This document shows, in pieces, positions 30,952-39,702 of a stretch of DNA of 64,000 nt. A model generated the notes under the pieces. That model was not told the origin of the DNA. It did no database searches and was given only the letters and a program-made list of their open reading frames with translations. The position numbers were made by a program, and so were the translations under genes. The stretch's first letter is position 1. Every line of letters begins with the position of its first letter. Source of the stretch: Ruminococcus flavefaciens (GTDB lineage Bacteria > Bacillota > Clostridia > Oscillospirales > Ruminococcaceae); NCBI RefSeq assembly GCF_900143025.1, contig NZ_FRCT01000013.1, positions 1 through 64,000 of the forward strand, written 5' to 3'.

Positions 30952-33900
30952 TTACTTCTCAGCGAGCTTTGTGAGGTACTCGTAACGGTTAGCAGCAGTC
31001 TTTTCTGCCTTCTCGAAGAGCTCCTTAGCACGGTCTGGGAATGAACGTGTGAGTGCGCTGTAACGAGCCTCGTTCATGATGAAGTCCTGATAAGACTCTG
31101 TTGGAGCCTTAGAGTCGAGCTGGAATGGGTTCTTGCCCTCAGCAGCAAGACGAGGATCATAACGGAAGTTGTTCCAGTAGCCGCACTTAACAGCCTTCTC
31201 CATCTCAGACTGACAGTTAGTCATACCGCCCTTGATAGAGTGCATCTCACAAGGTGCATAGCCGATGATGAGTGATGGGCCCGGATAAGCCTCAGCTTCC
31301 TTGATTGCCTTGAGTGTCTGGTTCATATCAGCACCCATAGCGATCTGTGCAACATAGATGTAACCGTAGCTCATAGCGATATCAGCAAGACGCTTCTTTG
31401 CGATTGCCTTACCTGCTGCTGCGAACTGTGCAACCTGACCGATGTTAGAGGACTTGGAAGCCTGTCCGCCTGTATTTGAGTAAACCTCGGTATCGAATAC
31501 CATGATGTTTACATCTTCGCCTGTAGCGAGAACGTGGTCAAGACCGCCGAATCCGATATCGTAAGCCCAACCGTCGCCGCCGAAGATCCATACGGACTTC
31601 TTGGAGAGGTAGTTCTTGTTCTCAAGGATATCTGCCTTCTTATCGCACTTGCAGTCGCACTTTTCGAGCTCAGCAACGAGTGCAGCTGTTGCAGCTGTAT
31701 TCTTTGCGCCGTCGTTAACTGTTGCGAGGTACTCATCAGCAGCTGCCTTGATCTCAGCAGATGCCTTATCGCTTGCAGCGATTTCCTTTACTTCCTCAAT
31801 GAGTCTTTCACGGATTGCCTTCTGACCGAGATACATACCGAGACCGTGCTCAGCGTTGTCCTCGAACAGTGAGTTAGCCCATGCAGGACCGTGGCCGTTT
31901 GCATCAACAGTGTATGGTGAAGTAGCAGCAGGACCGCCCCAGATTGAAGAACATCCTGTTGCGTTGGAGATGTACATTCTTGAACCAAAGAGCTGTGTGA
32001 TGAGTCTTGCATAAGAAGTCTCAGCACAGCCTGCGCATGAACCTGAGAATTCAAGGAGAGGCTTCTTGTACTGGCTGGAGATAACAGTAGCGTCTGTTGC
32101 TACATCTGTCTTCTCTGTAACCTTAGCAACACAGTAATCGAATACTGCCTGCTGTGGCTCCTGTGACTCTCTTGGAACCATCTTGAGTGACTTAGTTGGG
32201 CAGACACCGATACATACGCCGCAACCCATACAGTCCATAGCAGAAACAGCAAGTGTGTACTTGTACTCTGTCTTTACGATCGGCTTAGGAGCGATCTTGA
32301 TGTTCTCAGGAGCAGCAGCAACCTCAGCGTCAGTAAGAGCGAATGGACGGATTGTTGCGTGTGGGCAGACAAATGAACACTTGTTACACTTTGCACAAGT
32401 ATCCTGATTCCACTCAGGAACCATAACAGCTACGCCACGCTTCTCGTATGCAGAAGCACCCTGCTCGAATGTACCGTCAACGTGATCTGTGAATGCAGAA
32501 ACAGGGAGAGTATCACCGAGCATCTTGCCTACAGGGTTCATGATGCCGTCAACCATCTTGACGAGCTTCTCTGGGCCCTCGAGCTTAGCAGGTGCGGAAT
32601 TATCAACAGCATTTGCCCACTCAGCAGGAACGTCTACCTTAACGTAAGCATTTGCGCCTGCGTCGATAGCCTTCTCGTTCATCTGAACGATCTCGATACC
32701 CTTCTTCATGAACTTCTGAGCCTTCTCCTTCATGTAGCCGATTGCCTCAGCCTCAGGAAGAACCTTTGAAAGTGAGAAGAATGCAGACTGGAGAATTGTA
32801 TTTGTACGCTTGCCAAGACCGATCTCCTGTGCAAGGTCTATAGCGTTAACCAGATAGAGCTGGATATTGTTCTTAGCGATATACTGCTTTGTATCAGCTG
32901 TGAGGTGCTGATCTAGCTCCTCAGGCTTCCACTGGCAGTTGATAAGGAATACACCGCCCGGCTTTACGTCGTTGACCATCTTGTAACCCTTGAGGATGTA
33001 TGATGGGTTATGACAGGCAACAAAGTCAGCCTTGTTTATGTAGTAAGGGCTCTTGATAGGCTTGTCACCAAAACGAAGGTGTGAGATAGTGATACCGCCT
33101 GTCTTCTTTGAGTCATACTGGAAGTATGCCTGAACGTACTTGTCAGTGTGGTCACCGATGATCTTGATAGAGTCCTTGTTTGCACCAACAGTACCGTCGC
33201 CGCCGAGACCCCAGAACTTGCACTCGATAGTGCCTTCTGCTGCTGTGTTAGGAGCATCTTCCTCAGCGAGTGAGAGGTTTGTAACATCGTCAACGATACC
33301 GAGTGTGAACTGTGGCTTAGGATCAGCCTTAGCGAGCTCTGCATAAACAGCGAATACAGATGCAGGAGGAGTATCCTTGGAACCGAGACCGTAACGACCG
33401 CCGATTACCTTGATACCAGTTCTGCCTGTAGTATTGAGAGCAGCAACTACATCGAGGTAAAGTGGCTCACCAAGAGAGCCTGGCTCCTTAGTTCTGTCGA
33501 GTACAGCGATTGTCTTAGCTGTTGCAGGGATTGCCTCAACGAGCTTTTCAGCTGAGAATGGACGGAACAGGCGAACCTTAACGATACCGACCTTCTCACC
33601 CTTCTTGTTAAGGTAGTCGATAACTTCCTCAGCAACGTCGCAGATAGAACCCATTGCAACGATAACGCGCTCTGCATCAGGAGCACCGTAGTAATTGAAG
33701 AGCTTGTAGTCTGTGCCGAGCTTTGCATTTACCTTGCCCATGTATTCCTCAACGATAGCAGGAACAGCATTGTAGTAGGAGTTGCAAGCCTCACGGTGCT
33801 GGAAGAAGATATCTCCGTTTTCGTGAGAACCACGCATTGTTGGATTTTCAGGATTAAGAGCACGATCACGGAATGCCTTTACAGCGTCCATATCGCACAT

Positions 33901-34485
33901 TTCCTTCAGATCCTCGTAATCCCATACGGCGATCTTCTGGATCTCGTGAGATGTACGGAAACCGTCGAAGAAGTTGATGAAAGGAACACGGCTCTTGATC
34001 GATGCGAGATGAGCAACAGCAGCGAGATCCATAACTTCCTGTGGGTTTGTCTCAGCGAGCATTGCAAAACCAGTCTGACGGCAAGCGTAAACGTCGGAGT
34101 GGTCACCGAAAATGTTCAGTGCGTGAGAAGCGACGCAACGTGCAGAAACATGGAATACGCAAGGAAGCAGCTCACCGGCGATCTTGTACATATTCGGGAT
34201 CATGAGGAGAAGACCCTGTGAAGCAGTATAAGTTGTGGTAAGAGCACCAGCGTTCAGAGAACCGTGAACAGTACCTGCTGCACCGGCTTCTGACTGCATC
34301 TCCTCAACCTTAACGGTAGTGCCGAAAATGTTCTTGACACCCTGAGCAGACCACTGATCAACATAGTCTGCCATCGGGCTGGAAGGTGTGATCGGATAGA
34401 TACCGGCAACTTCCGTGAAGGCATAAGAAACATATGCAGCGGCATTATTACCGTCCATTGTTTTCATTTTTCTTTTGATTGCCAT
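30952..34485 (-). CDS. nifJ: Pyruvate:ferredoxin (flavodoxin) oxidoreductase
   Basis: This is a 1177-residue single-chain PFOR, which makes acetyl-CoA, CO2 and reduced ferredoxin in the main fermentation route. Domains in order: N-terminal PFOR domain (YPITPSSPMADYVDQWSAQG), domain II at about 260-390, gamma domain at about 420-610, and an EKR-type linker. Two [4Fe-4S] clusters near 700-765 follow (CAKCNKCSFVCP and CMGCGVCIGVCP). Then comes the TPP domain (SGACAGCAETSY, ATGCSSIWGG, GGDGWAYDIGFGGLDHV, YSNTGGQASKS). GGAGGT precedes the ATG. The strong codon bias suggests high expression. Confidence 0.97.
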   Translation of the reverse strand: MAIKRKMKTMDGNNAAAYVSYAFTEVAGIYPITPSSPMADYVDQWSAQGVKNIFGTTVKVEEMQSEAGAAGTVHGSLNAGALTTTYTASQGLLLMIPNMYKIAGELLPCVFHVSARCVASHALNIFGDHSDVYACRQTGFAMLAETNPQEVMDLAAVAHLASIKSRVPFINFFDGFRTSHEIQKIAVWDYEDLKEMCDMDAVKAFRDRALNPENPTMRGSHENGDIFFQHREACNSYYNAVPAIVEEYMGKVNAKLGTDYKLFNYYGAPDAERVIVAMGSICDVAEEVIDYLNKKGEKVGIVKVRLFRPFSAEKLVEAIPATAKTIAVLDRTKEPGSLGEPLYLDVVAALNTTGRTGIKVIGGRYGLGSKDTPPASVFAVYAELAKADPKPQFTLGIVDDVTNLSLAEEDAPNTAAEGTIECKFWGLGGDGTVGANKDSIKIIGDHTDKYVQAYFQYDSKKTGGITISHLRFGDKPIKSPYYINKADFVACHNPSYILKGYKMVNDVKPGGVFLINCQWKPEELDQHLTADTKQYIAKNNIQLYLVNAIDLAQEIGLGKRTNTILQSAFFSLSKVLPEAEAIGYMKEKAQKFMKKGIEIVQMNEKAIDAGANAYVKVDVPAEWANAVDNSAPAKLEGPEKLVKMVDGIMNPVGKMLGDTLPVSAFTDHVDGTFEQGASAYEKRGVAVMVPEWNQDTCAKCNKCSFVCPHATIRPFALTDAEVAAAPENIKIAPKPIVKTEYKYTLAVSAMDCMGCGVCIGVCPTKSLKMVPRESQEPQQAVFDYCVAKVTEKTDVATDATVISSQYKKPLLEFSGSCAGCAETSYARLITQLFGSRMYISNATGCSSIWGGPAATSPYTVDANGHGPAWANSLFEDNAEHGLGMYLGQKAIRERLIEEVKEIAASDKASAEIKAAADEYLATVNDGAKNTAATAALVAELEKCDCKCDKKADILENKNYLSKKSVWIFGGDGWAYDIGFGGLDHVLATGEDVNIMVFDTEVYSNTGGQASKSSNIGQVAQFAAAGKAIAKKRLADIAMSYGYIYVAQIAMGADMNQTLKAIKEAEAYPGPSLIIGYAPCEMHSIKGGMTNCQSEMEKAVKCGYWNNFRYDPRLAAEGKNPFQLDSKAPTESYQDFIMNEARYSALTRSFPDRAKELFEKAEKTAANRYEYLTKLAEK

Positions 34486-34571
34486 AGGAATGACCTCCTA
34501 AAATAGTATTAAATTTAGGTTATAGGAATGTTTAACGGGACGAGCGTTAACCATGTATAACTACGGTATCT

Positions 34572-34600
34572 ATTATATCACAAAACATATTTTTTGTAAA
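34572..34600 (-). promoter_or_regulatory. SigA promoter of nifJ
   Basis: On the minus strand, TTTACA (34600-34595) and TATAAT (34577-34572) are 17 bp apart, about 80 nt before the start codon. Confidence 0.75.
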
Positions 34601-34800
34601 CACCTTTTTTTGCTCTGTGATACAAAGTTATCAAGCGTATTTTGCGCAATTTGCCTATATTCCAATGAATTTGACAAACTTTTGGCAATTGGGAAAATGC
34701 TAATTTGTACAAGTGTCAGGATAAAAAAATAAGTATTGTAAAAATTGTTGTATAAGTTTGGGGTAAACTTGTGCATAATAACAAAAGTTGGCGATTATAC

Positions 34801-34829
34801 TTGACGGAAAGTCGGAAATAAGGTATAAT
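34801..34829 (+). promoter_or_regulatory. SigA promoter of a candidate small RNA
   Basis: TTGACG (34801-34806) and TATAAT (34824-34829), 17-bp spacer, with no reading frame following. Confidence 0.75.
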
Positions 34830-34835
34830 AACTAC

Positions 34836-34957
34836 AGTGTTAAATAATCTTTAATTATTAACACTCGTTTTGTTGTCTCCTTTCTTTTGTTCTACACATA
34901 TTTATTTTCATCTGTTTATCTAAAACAAGCAAGGTTTTTACCTTGCTTATTTTTTTG
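34836..34957 (+). ncRNA. Candidate small RNA with pyrimidine-rich anti-Shine-Dalgarno loop
   Basis: The RNA would be about 120 nt, from the promoter start near 34836 to the terminator. Parts: a 5' hairpin (GTGTTAAATAAT at 34837-34848 with ATTATTAACAC at 34854-34864), about 50 nt of unstructured U/C-rich sequence with TCTCCTTTCTTTT (34876-34888), and a terminator. The CUCCUUUC element is complementary to GAAAGGAG ribosome sites, as in Gram-positive base-pairing sRNAs. No open frame or known RNA family was recognised. An alternative is a leader for a lost gene. Confidence 0.55.
34927..34957 (+). terminator. Terminator of the candidate small RNA
   Basis: AAGCAAGG / CCTTGCTT stem with a TTTTTA loop, then ATTTTTTTG. 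Confidence 0.88.
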
Positions 34958-34959
34958 TC

Positions 34960-35174
34960 AGCGCAAACTGAGCCGGCTTGAGCGCTTGCCACGTTGTCGC
35001 TCGTAAACTCGCTCACTCTTTTCAAAGCAGTTAATTGTACTTCACCTTACGGCACTTTTATTGGCGGGCGGCTAAGGGATAACGGCTTGCGGGCGGATAA
35101 TATCCGCCCCTACTACTCGCTGCTCTCTATTCAGTAATCACTATTTAATGACGGGCTGTCGAGGACGCCAGCCC
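34960..35174. repeat. Intergenic region with REP-like palindromes
   Basis: No gene. It contains GCGGGCGGATAATATCCGCC (35090 region) ending CCTAC, and CGGGCTGTCGAGGACGCCAG followed by CCCCTAC, both inverted members of the GTAGGGGCGG family. The 34970-35080 part (GAGCGCTTGCC...GTCGCTCG) has imperfect palindromes only. Confidence 0.55.
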
Positions 35175-35615
35175 CTACAGGGTTACGAAGTAATATATGA
35201 GCCCGTACAGCGTTGCGGCTGAGCAGCCGAAAAGTATTACGGGACCTGCAATAGTGAATATTTTTGCTCCTACGCCAAGTATGGGACCTTCTGATCTCGC
35301 CTCGACAGCGCAGGAGCTTATTGCGTTTGAAAAGCCTGTGATAGGTACGAGAGTTCCTGCGCCTGCGTGCTTTGCAAGCTTTTCGTACCAGCCGAGACCT
35401 GTGCACACAGAGCTGAGTCCCACAAGTATTATGGAGGTCCATGTGCCTGCTTCTGTGCGGTCGAGTCCGTAGGCTTGCAGCAATGAGAGTATTATCTCAC
35501 CGAGAGCACATATGGCTCCGCCCACGATAAATGCAAAGGGGATATTTATTTTAGAATTGGACTTTGGCGAAGCCTGCCGCGTCATATCGCTGTAAAGCTC
35601 GGGTGTTATTTTCAT
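35175..35615 (-). CDS. spoVAC: Stage V sporulation protein AC (SpoVAC family)
   Basis: This 146-residue membrane protein has about four helices. It carries the SpoVA signature region GAGTLVPITGFSNAISSCAVEA and GPILGVGAKIFTIAGPVI, matching SpoVAC rather than SpoVAE in the conserved VGAK and FTIAGP parts. In spore formers SpoVAC is part of the dipicolinic-acid channel. Here it stands alone, without spoVAD/E. AAAGGAG precedes the ATG. It is divergent from spoIIID. Confidence 0.9.
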   Translation of the reverse strand: MKITPELYSDMTRQASPKSNSKINIPFAFIVGGAICALGEIILSLLQAYGLDRTEAGTWTSIILVGLSSVCTGLGWYEKLAKHAGAGTLVPITGFSNAISSCAVEARSEGPILGVGAKIFTIAGPVILFGCSAATLYGLIYYFVTL

Positions 35616-35711
35616 AGTATCAACTCCTTTGCTTTATTATGTGTTGATGACCATGTAATATTCATAACTGTGTTCAAAGCCGTTTGGTGCGTTGTTTACA
35701 GCGCTTTTAGT

Positions 35712-35743
35712 TTCATATCATTTCTCTCTTCGGCATATACATT
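35712..35743 (+). promoter_or_regulatory. SigE-like promoter of spoIIID
   Basis: TTCATATC (35712-35719) and CATATACATT (35734-35743), 14-bp spacing, resemble the SigE consensus (about TCATATT and CATACA-T). spoIIID is SigE-driven in Bacillus. No SigA promoter is seen here. Confidence 0.5.
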
Positions 35744-35772
35744 AATAAACGAAAGAGAAAGAGGTGATATGT

Positions 35773-36051
35773 TTGAAAACACAGCCAGAAGGGCGTGCGG
35801 TCATGCTCGGAAGGTATATTATCGAAAACAGGACTACTGTACGCGGTGCTGCTAAGAACTTCGGCATCTCAAAAAGCACAGTACATAAAGATGTAAGCGA
35901 AAGGCTGAAGCAGGAGGATCCTGAGCTGTACGAAAAAGTGAAGGACATACTCGAAATAAACAAGAAGGAAAGACATATCCGCGGAGGTCTGGCTACCAAG
36001 CGGAAATATGCCGAAATAGCCTGTCACAGGAAGAATAATATATACAGATAG
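35773..36051 (+). CDS. spoIIID: Sporulation transcriptional regulator SpoIIID
   Basis: This 92-residue mother-cell DNA-binding protein has the family core GRYIIENRTTVRGAAKNFGI followed by SKSTVHKDVSERLKQEDPEL, and ends with the characteristic HIRGGLATKRKY region. The TTG at 35773 is preferred because GAGGTG lies 6 nt upstream; a GTG at 35764 in the same frame overlaps that site. With SpoVAC and SpoVM, it shows that parts of the sporulation programme remain. Confidence 0.93.
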   Translation: MKTQPEGRAVMLGRYIIENRTTVRGAAKNFGISKSTVHKDVSERLKQEDPELYEKVKDILEINKKERHIRGGLATKRKYAEIACHRKNNIYR

Positions 36052-36084
36052 AAAAAGCAGCATCTTTCGATGCTGCTTTATTAC

Positions 36085-37455
36085 TTATATGCCTGCAAGT
36101 TTTTTGAACTTGATATAGAACTCGCTGACTGAGTTTCTTCCTGTCAGTGAAGTTTCGTCAACGTAAGCGCCGATGTACTTGCCGTCGCGGAATACATAAT
36201 AATTTGTATCCTCGCCCTTGACAAGGTCTATCTTCATGGTCTTGCCGTCATTGAAGCTGTATTCGGCTGTCATGAACGGATCTTTGAGCTCAGGCTTTGC
36301 GTTAACGTCTGTGCCTGTGAATTTCAGTACTGATAATGCAGTGAAGAAGTTGTTGAAAGCAACGTAGTTCTCTGTGGGACCAAAGTCAACGTCCTTGCCG
36401 TTGTACTTGCACTTCATATTCGAGATATCGACCTCGCAGGTGTCGGTGTTGCCCATATAGCTGAACTTGAAACTGTTTACGTTGGTCGAACTTGCCGAAA
36501 CATAATTGCGTACGATGTAATTATACGGGAGAGCCTGTGCGATGTCAAGGTCATCCTTGTAATAAAGCTCGACCTGTTCATCGTCTATAAGCACGAAGCA
36601 GTATGTGGGATCGTCTTCGTTTGCACTGATAAGAATGTGATGCTCGCTGCCGTCTTTTCCCTTAACGACTACATCGCCGTATGGCTTGTCAAAGCCGTAT
36701 TTTGAAAGGTCGTCAAGCTTTTCGTCAAGCATTTCCTCTGCTTCGAGACGAACGAGGTTGTTGAGAGCGGCTGTTACGGCAGTCTGGTCAAGTTCAATAT
36801 CGGAGTACTCCTTAGGGAGTGACCACATCTGAGTGTCTGTATCAAGTGTAAGGTCGCAGAGCACCTTGCCGTCCTTATAGGTGGTTATCTGCTTGATATC
36901 GTAAAGCGAATAGGGGACGATCATCTTGTCCTTGAGGAGAAGCCTGTCAAGCTTCAGCACACTTCCGTGCTTTGCGTCAACGGCATAGACATTCTTCTTG
37001 CCGTCAACGGTGACGTAGTAATATTCGCCTGTGGGGCTCTCGCTGCCTATGCATATGGTGTGTGTGCCCGAAGGATTTGTCAACTCTATCTTATCGGGAG
37101 CGTCAAGACCGTACATTGCGAGCTTTTCATCTGTTACAGCACCGTAATTGGTAGCGGCTTTGAGGTCTGAAAGATAAGTGCATACGAGCTGGCAGTAGTC
37201 CTGGTCAAGAGCAAACTCGTTATTGCTGAGAGTCCATACATCGTCGGTCTTTTCGGCGGTATATGACTCGCTGCCCTTTGAGAAAACTATCTTTGTAGGG
37301 CTGTAGGGGTCAAAATTGAAGAGCACATTTTCTGCAAGCTCTTCCTTTGCCTGCTGTTTTGTCTTGTCCTTGTGATCTTTTGCGGCAAGGTAAAATCCGA
37401 TGGAAGCACCTGCCATGAGAACAAGGGCGATAAGCGCGATAATTATTTTTTTCAT
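36085..37455 (-). CDS. DUF4340 protein of a Gld-type ABC system
   Basis: This 456-residue protein has an N-terminal membrane anchor (about 3-24) and a long beta-rich extracytoplasmic domain with DUF4340 repeats: DVWTLSNNEFALDQ, YGLDAPDKIEL, YGFDKPYGDVVV. It is the last gene of a four-gene operon after the ATPase, permease and GldG-like protein. Its ATG (37455) shares its first base with the stop of the preceding gene, which indicates coupling. The substrate of the system is unknown. Confidence 0.85.
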   Translation of the reverse strand: MKKIIIALIALVLMAGASIGFYLAAKDHKDKTKQQAKEELAENVLFNFDPYSPTKIVFSKGSESYTAEKTDDVWTLSNNEFALDQDYCQLVCTYLSDLKAATNYGAVTDEKLAMYGLDAPDKIELTNPSGTHTICIGSESPTGEYYYVTVDGKKNVYAVDAKHGSVLKLDRLLLKDKMIVPYSLYDIKQITTYKDGKVLCDLTLDTDTQMWSLPKEYSDIELDQTAVTAALNNLVRLEAEEMLDEKLDDLSKYGFDKPYGDVVVKGKDGSEHHILISANEDDPTYCFVLIDDEQVELYYKDDLDIAQALPYNYIVRNYVSASSTNVNSFKFSYMGNTDTCEVDISNMKCKYNGKDVDFGPTENYVAFNNFFTALSVLKFTGTDVNAKPELKDPFMTAEYSFNDGKTMKIDLVKGEDTNYYVFRDGKYIGAYVDETSLTGRNSVSEFYIKFKKLAGI

Positions 37456-38960
37456 CAGGAATGTCTCCTTTTAAGCCATACAGCTACACCGATGATAGCG
37501 AGGAGAGCCGGGATAACGTAAACCAAGGCGATAACAGTTGTTGCTTCCTTGTTATCCTTAAAGGCAATGTGGTCGTAGGAGTTGAACTTGTTTCCTATAC
37601 CGAACTGTATATCGCTGTCGTAGAGCCATGTGTTGCTGAAGGTAGCAAGCATATTGGTACCGCTTATGGAAGGCGCGATAACATCGCTGTCGATTATAGA
37701 TGTTGTACCGAATACGATCATTTTGCCGCCTGTAGTCTTATTGTATGAATAGTAGCCGAAGTCAAGGTCCATTCCGCTGAGGAGATCATTTGCCTGCTGT
37801 GCGGTGATGTTGTCGCCGCCCATTGCCTTGCTGACTGTTGTGTAGTTGCCTGCATCCGATACGTTCTTTACAATAGATGAACGCTCTGTGTAAGCAGCGC
37901 CGGGGAAGCTGTCCTCGGGGATCTCGGTAAGGCTTCGTGTATTTGCGATACCTGCGACATATGCACCCTGACTGATAAGCTCGTTAAGGTCAGAGGTAAT
38001 GTCCTGAGTGAATTCGTCGTTGTATCTTGAACCTGCGGGGTACTCAACACGGAAGTAATTCTCGACCTGCTTATCGTCTCTGTCGTGGAGCATATTAGCT
38101 GGCAGAGACTCGGTAACGTAGTTGTAATCGAGGATAAGTCCGAATTTTTCCATTACGTTCTCTATGTTGTAGAAGCGTCCCTTTGTGTCGCATGGGTCGA
38201 TGAGGAAGGAAAGTGAACCGCCGTTGTCTGCGTACTCGTTGAGGAGATCCTTTTCCTTGTCTGTGATATCCTTCTGAGGACCTGCAAGATAGATTATCTT
38301 TGCGTTGTCTGGGATAACGCCTGCCTTGTCGAGGTCAAGCTCCTGAACATCGTAGTCCTTGGATTTGAGCTGGTTTGCGTATATTGAGAAGTTGTCGTTT
38401 ATAGACTTTTCTCCGTGACCTGTAAGGAAATATATTGTAGGGAGAGAACCGCTTGAGCAAATGGAGATAGCTGCTGCAAGGAGCTCTTCGCCTGCGTACT
38501 GCTTTTCGCCCTTTGAGGACTTCTGGAATACCTTTGAGGCGCTTATCTTCTTTGTAACGTTGTTGCACTTTACAAAGATATCACATTCCTTTGTACCGAG
38601 ATTGCCCTCGGGGTCAAGGCTGCTTGCGAGTGAAGCATTTTCATTTGGGTCGAAGCAGGTGAGTTTGATATTGTCATACTCGTCAAGCTGAGTGAGAGTA
38701 TGATAAAGGGGAAGAAATTCCGAGGCTTCGGCTTCATGGAAGTATGCAAGCTTTGAGAGATAGTAGATATCTATATGCTTGTCGGAATTGTCAGCGATGA
38801 GCTGCTTTGTCTTGTCGCTGAGGGTGTACTTCTTTGAAGGTGTCATATCATAGCCTTTGTCGTAAAAGCTTACGATAAGGTTTATCGGTATGAATACAAC
38901 AAGTACAAGTATTGCCATTATGAAGGCTATGGTATTGGTAAAGTTCTTTTTCTTCTTCAT
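37455..38960 (-). CDS. GldG-like ABC transporter accessory membrane protein
   Basis: This 501-residue protein has a membrane helix at about 10-33, a large extracytoplasmic domain (DIYYLSKLAYFHEAEASEFL, YFLTGHGEKSINDNFSIYA, YLAGPQKDITDKEKDLL) and a final helix at about 475-495 followed by KRRHS. This is the GldG/Gldg family (ABC-type uncharacterised transport, IFT52-like fold). It sits between the permease (6-bp gap) and the DUF4340 gene. Confidence 0.85.
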   Translation of the reverse strand: MKKKKNFTNTIAFIMAILVLVVFIPINLIVSFYDKGYDMTPSKKYTLSDKTKQLIADNSDKHIDIYYLSKLAYFHEAEASEFLPLYHTLTQLDEYDNIKLTCFDPNENASLASSLDPEGNLGTKECDIFVKCNNVTKKISASKVFQKSSKGEKQYAGEELLAAAISICSSGSLPTIYFLTGHGEKSINDNFSIYANQLKSKDYDVQELDLDKAGVIPDNAKIIYLAGPQKDITDKEKDLLNEYADNGGSLSFLIDPCDTKGRFYNIENVMEKFGLILDYNYVTESLPANMLHDRDDKQVENYFRVEYPAGSRYNDEFTQDITSDLNELISQGAYVAGIANTRSLTEIPEDSFPGAAYTERSSIVKNVSDAGNYTTVSKAMGGDNITAQQANDLLSGMDLDFGYYSYNKTTGGKMIVFGTTSIIDSDVIAPSISGTNMLATFSNTWLYDSDIQFGIGNKFNSYDHIAFKDNKEATTVIALVYVIPALLAIIGVAVWLKRRHS

Positions 38961-38966
38961 ATCAGC

Positions 38967-39701
38967 TTACCCCCTGTTCCAACGTCTTTTCTCGATGGAG
39001 ATGTATGTCCATGCGAGGAAAACTATTATTACAGAGCCGAAGAATACCATGTCGGAAAGACGAATGAAGCCCTCAGAGAAGTATGCAAATCTTGGCTGTG
39101 CTGCGAATGCGTATATTACCGACTGTATCTTTGGGTACTGTGCGATAAAAGGTGTGTTTGAAAAGTCGTCAACGAAGAGAAGCACGAACATTATGATCTC
39201 GTCAATGATGAATGCCAGCAGGAGAGACTCGGTAAGCGATGATATGAACATACCGACTGCGATATACATGGTTCCCCAGAAGAAGATACCTATGTATGCA
39301 CAAATGAGCTGGCTTACGATGACCTCTCCCTTCATTGCTGTGAGGATAGGGAAGAAGGCTGTTCCGAGAAGCATGAAAATGTAAACGGTAACGTTTGCGA
39401 AGAACTTTGCCATTACTATTTTAAATACGCTGACAGGTGATGTCATCAGCAGTACCTCTGTACCGTTCTTGCGTTCCTCGGCAAAGGTCCTGATAGTCAG
39501 GATAGGTATAAGGAATATGAAATAGATGATTACGGAATAGAACATCTCCGTGAAAGAGAATGCCCATGTGTTGGTTCCCTCCAGATTGGATATACCGATC
39601 GAAAAGCTGAGAGAGAACAGCAGCATGAAGAGTGCTGCAAAAGCGTAAGCGAAAGGAGTGTAGAAGAATGATTGCAGCTCCTTCTTATAAATAGGAAACA
39701 T
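38967..39701 (-). CDS. ABC transporter permease, GldF/ABC-2 type
   Basis: This 244-residue protein has six hydrophobic helices and begins IYKKELQSFFYTPFAYAFAA, with the conserved TEVLLMTSPVSVFKIVMAKF motif of ABC-2 permeases. ATG at 39701 is preceded by GGAGGAAG; longer frames upstream are antisense overlap with the ATPase. It lies one base after the ATPase stop. Confidence 0.9.
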   Translation of the reverse strand: MFPIYKKELQSFFYTPFAYAFAALFMLLFSLSFSIGISNLEGTNTWAFSFTEMFYSVIIYFIFLIPILTIRTFAEERKNGTEVLLMTSPVSVFKIVMAKFFANVTVYIFMLLGTAFFPILTAMKGEVIVSQLICAYIGIFFWGTMYIAVGMFISSLTESLLLAFIIDEIIMFVLLFVDDFSNTPFIAQYPKIQSVIYAFAAQPRFAYFSEGFIRLSDMVFFGSVIIVFLAWTYISIEKRRWNRG

Positions 39702-39702
39702 C

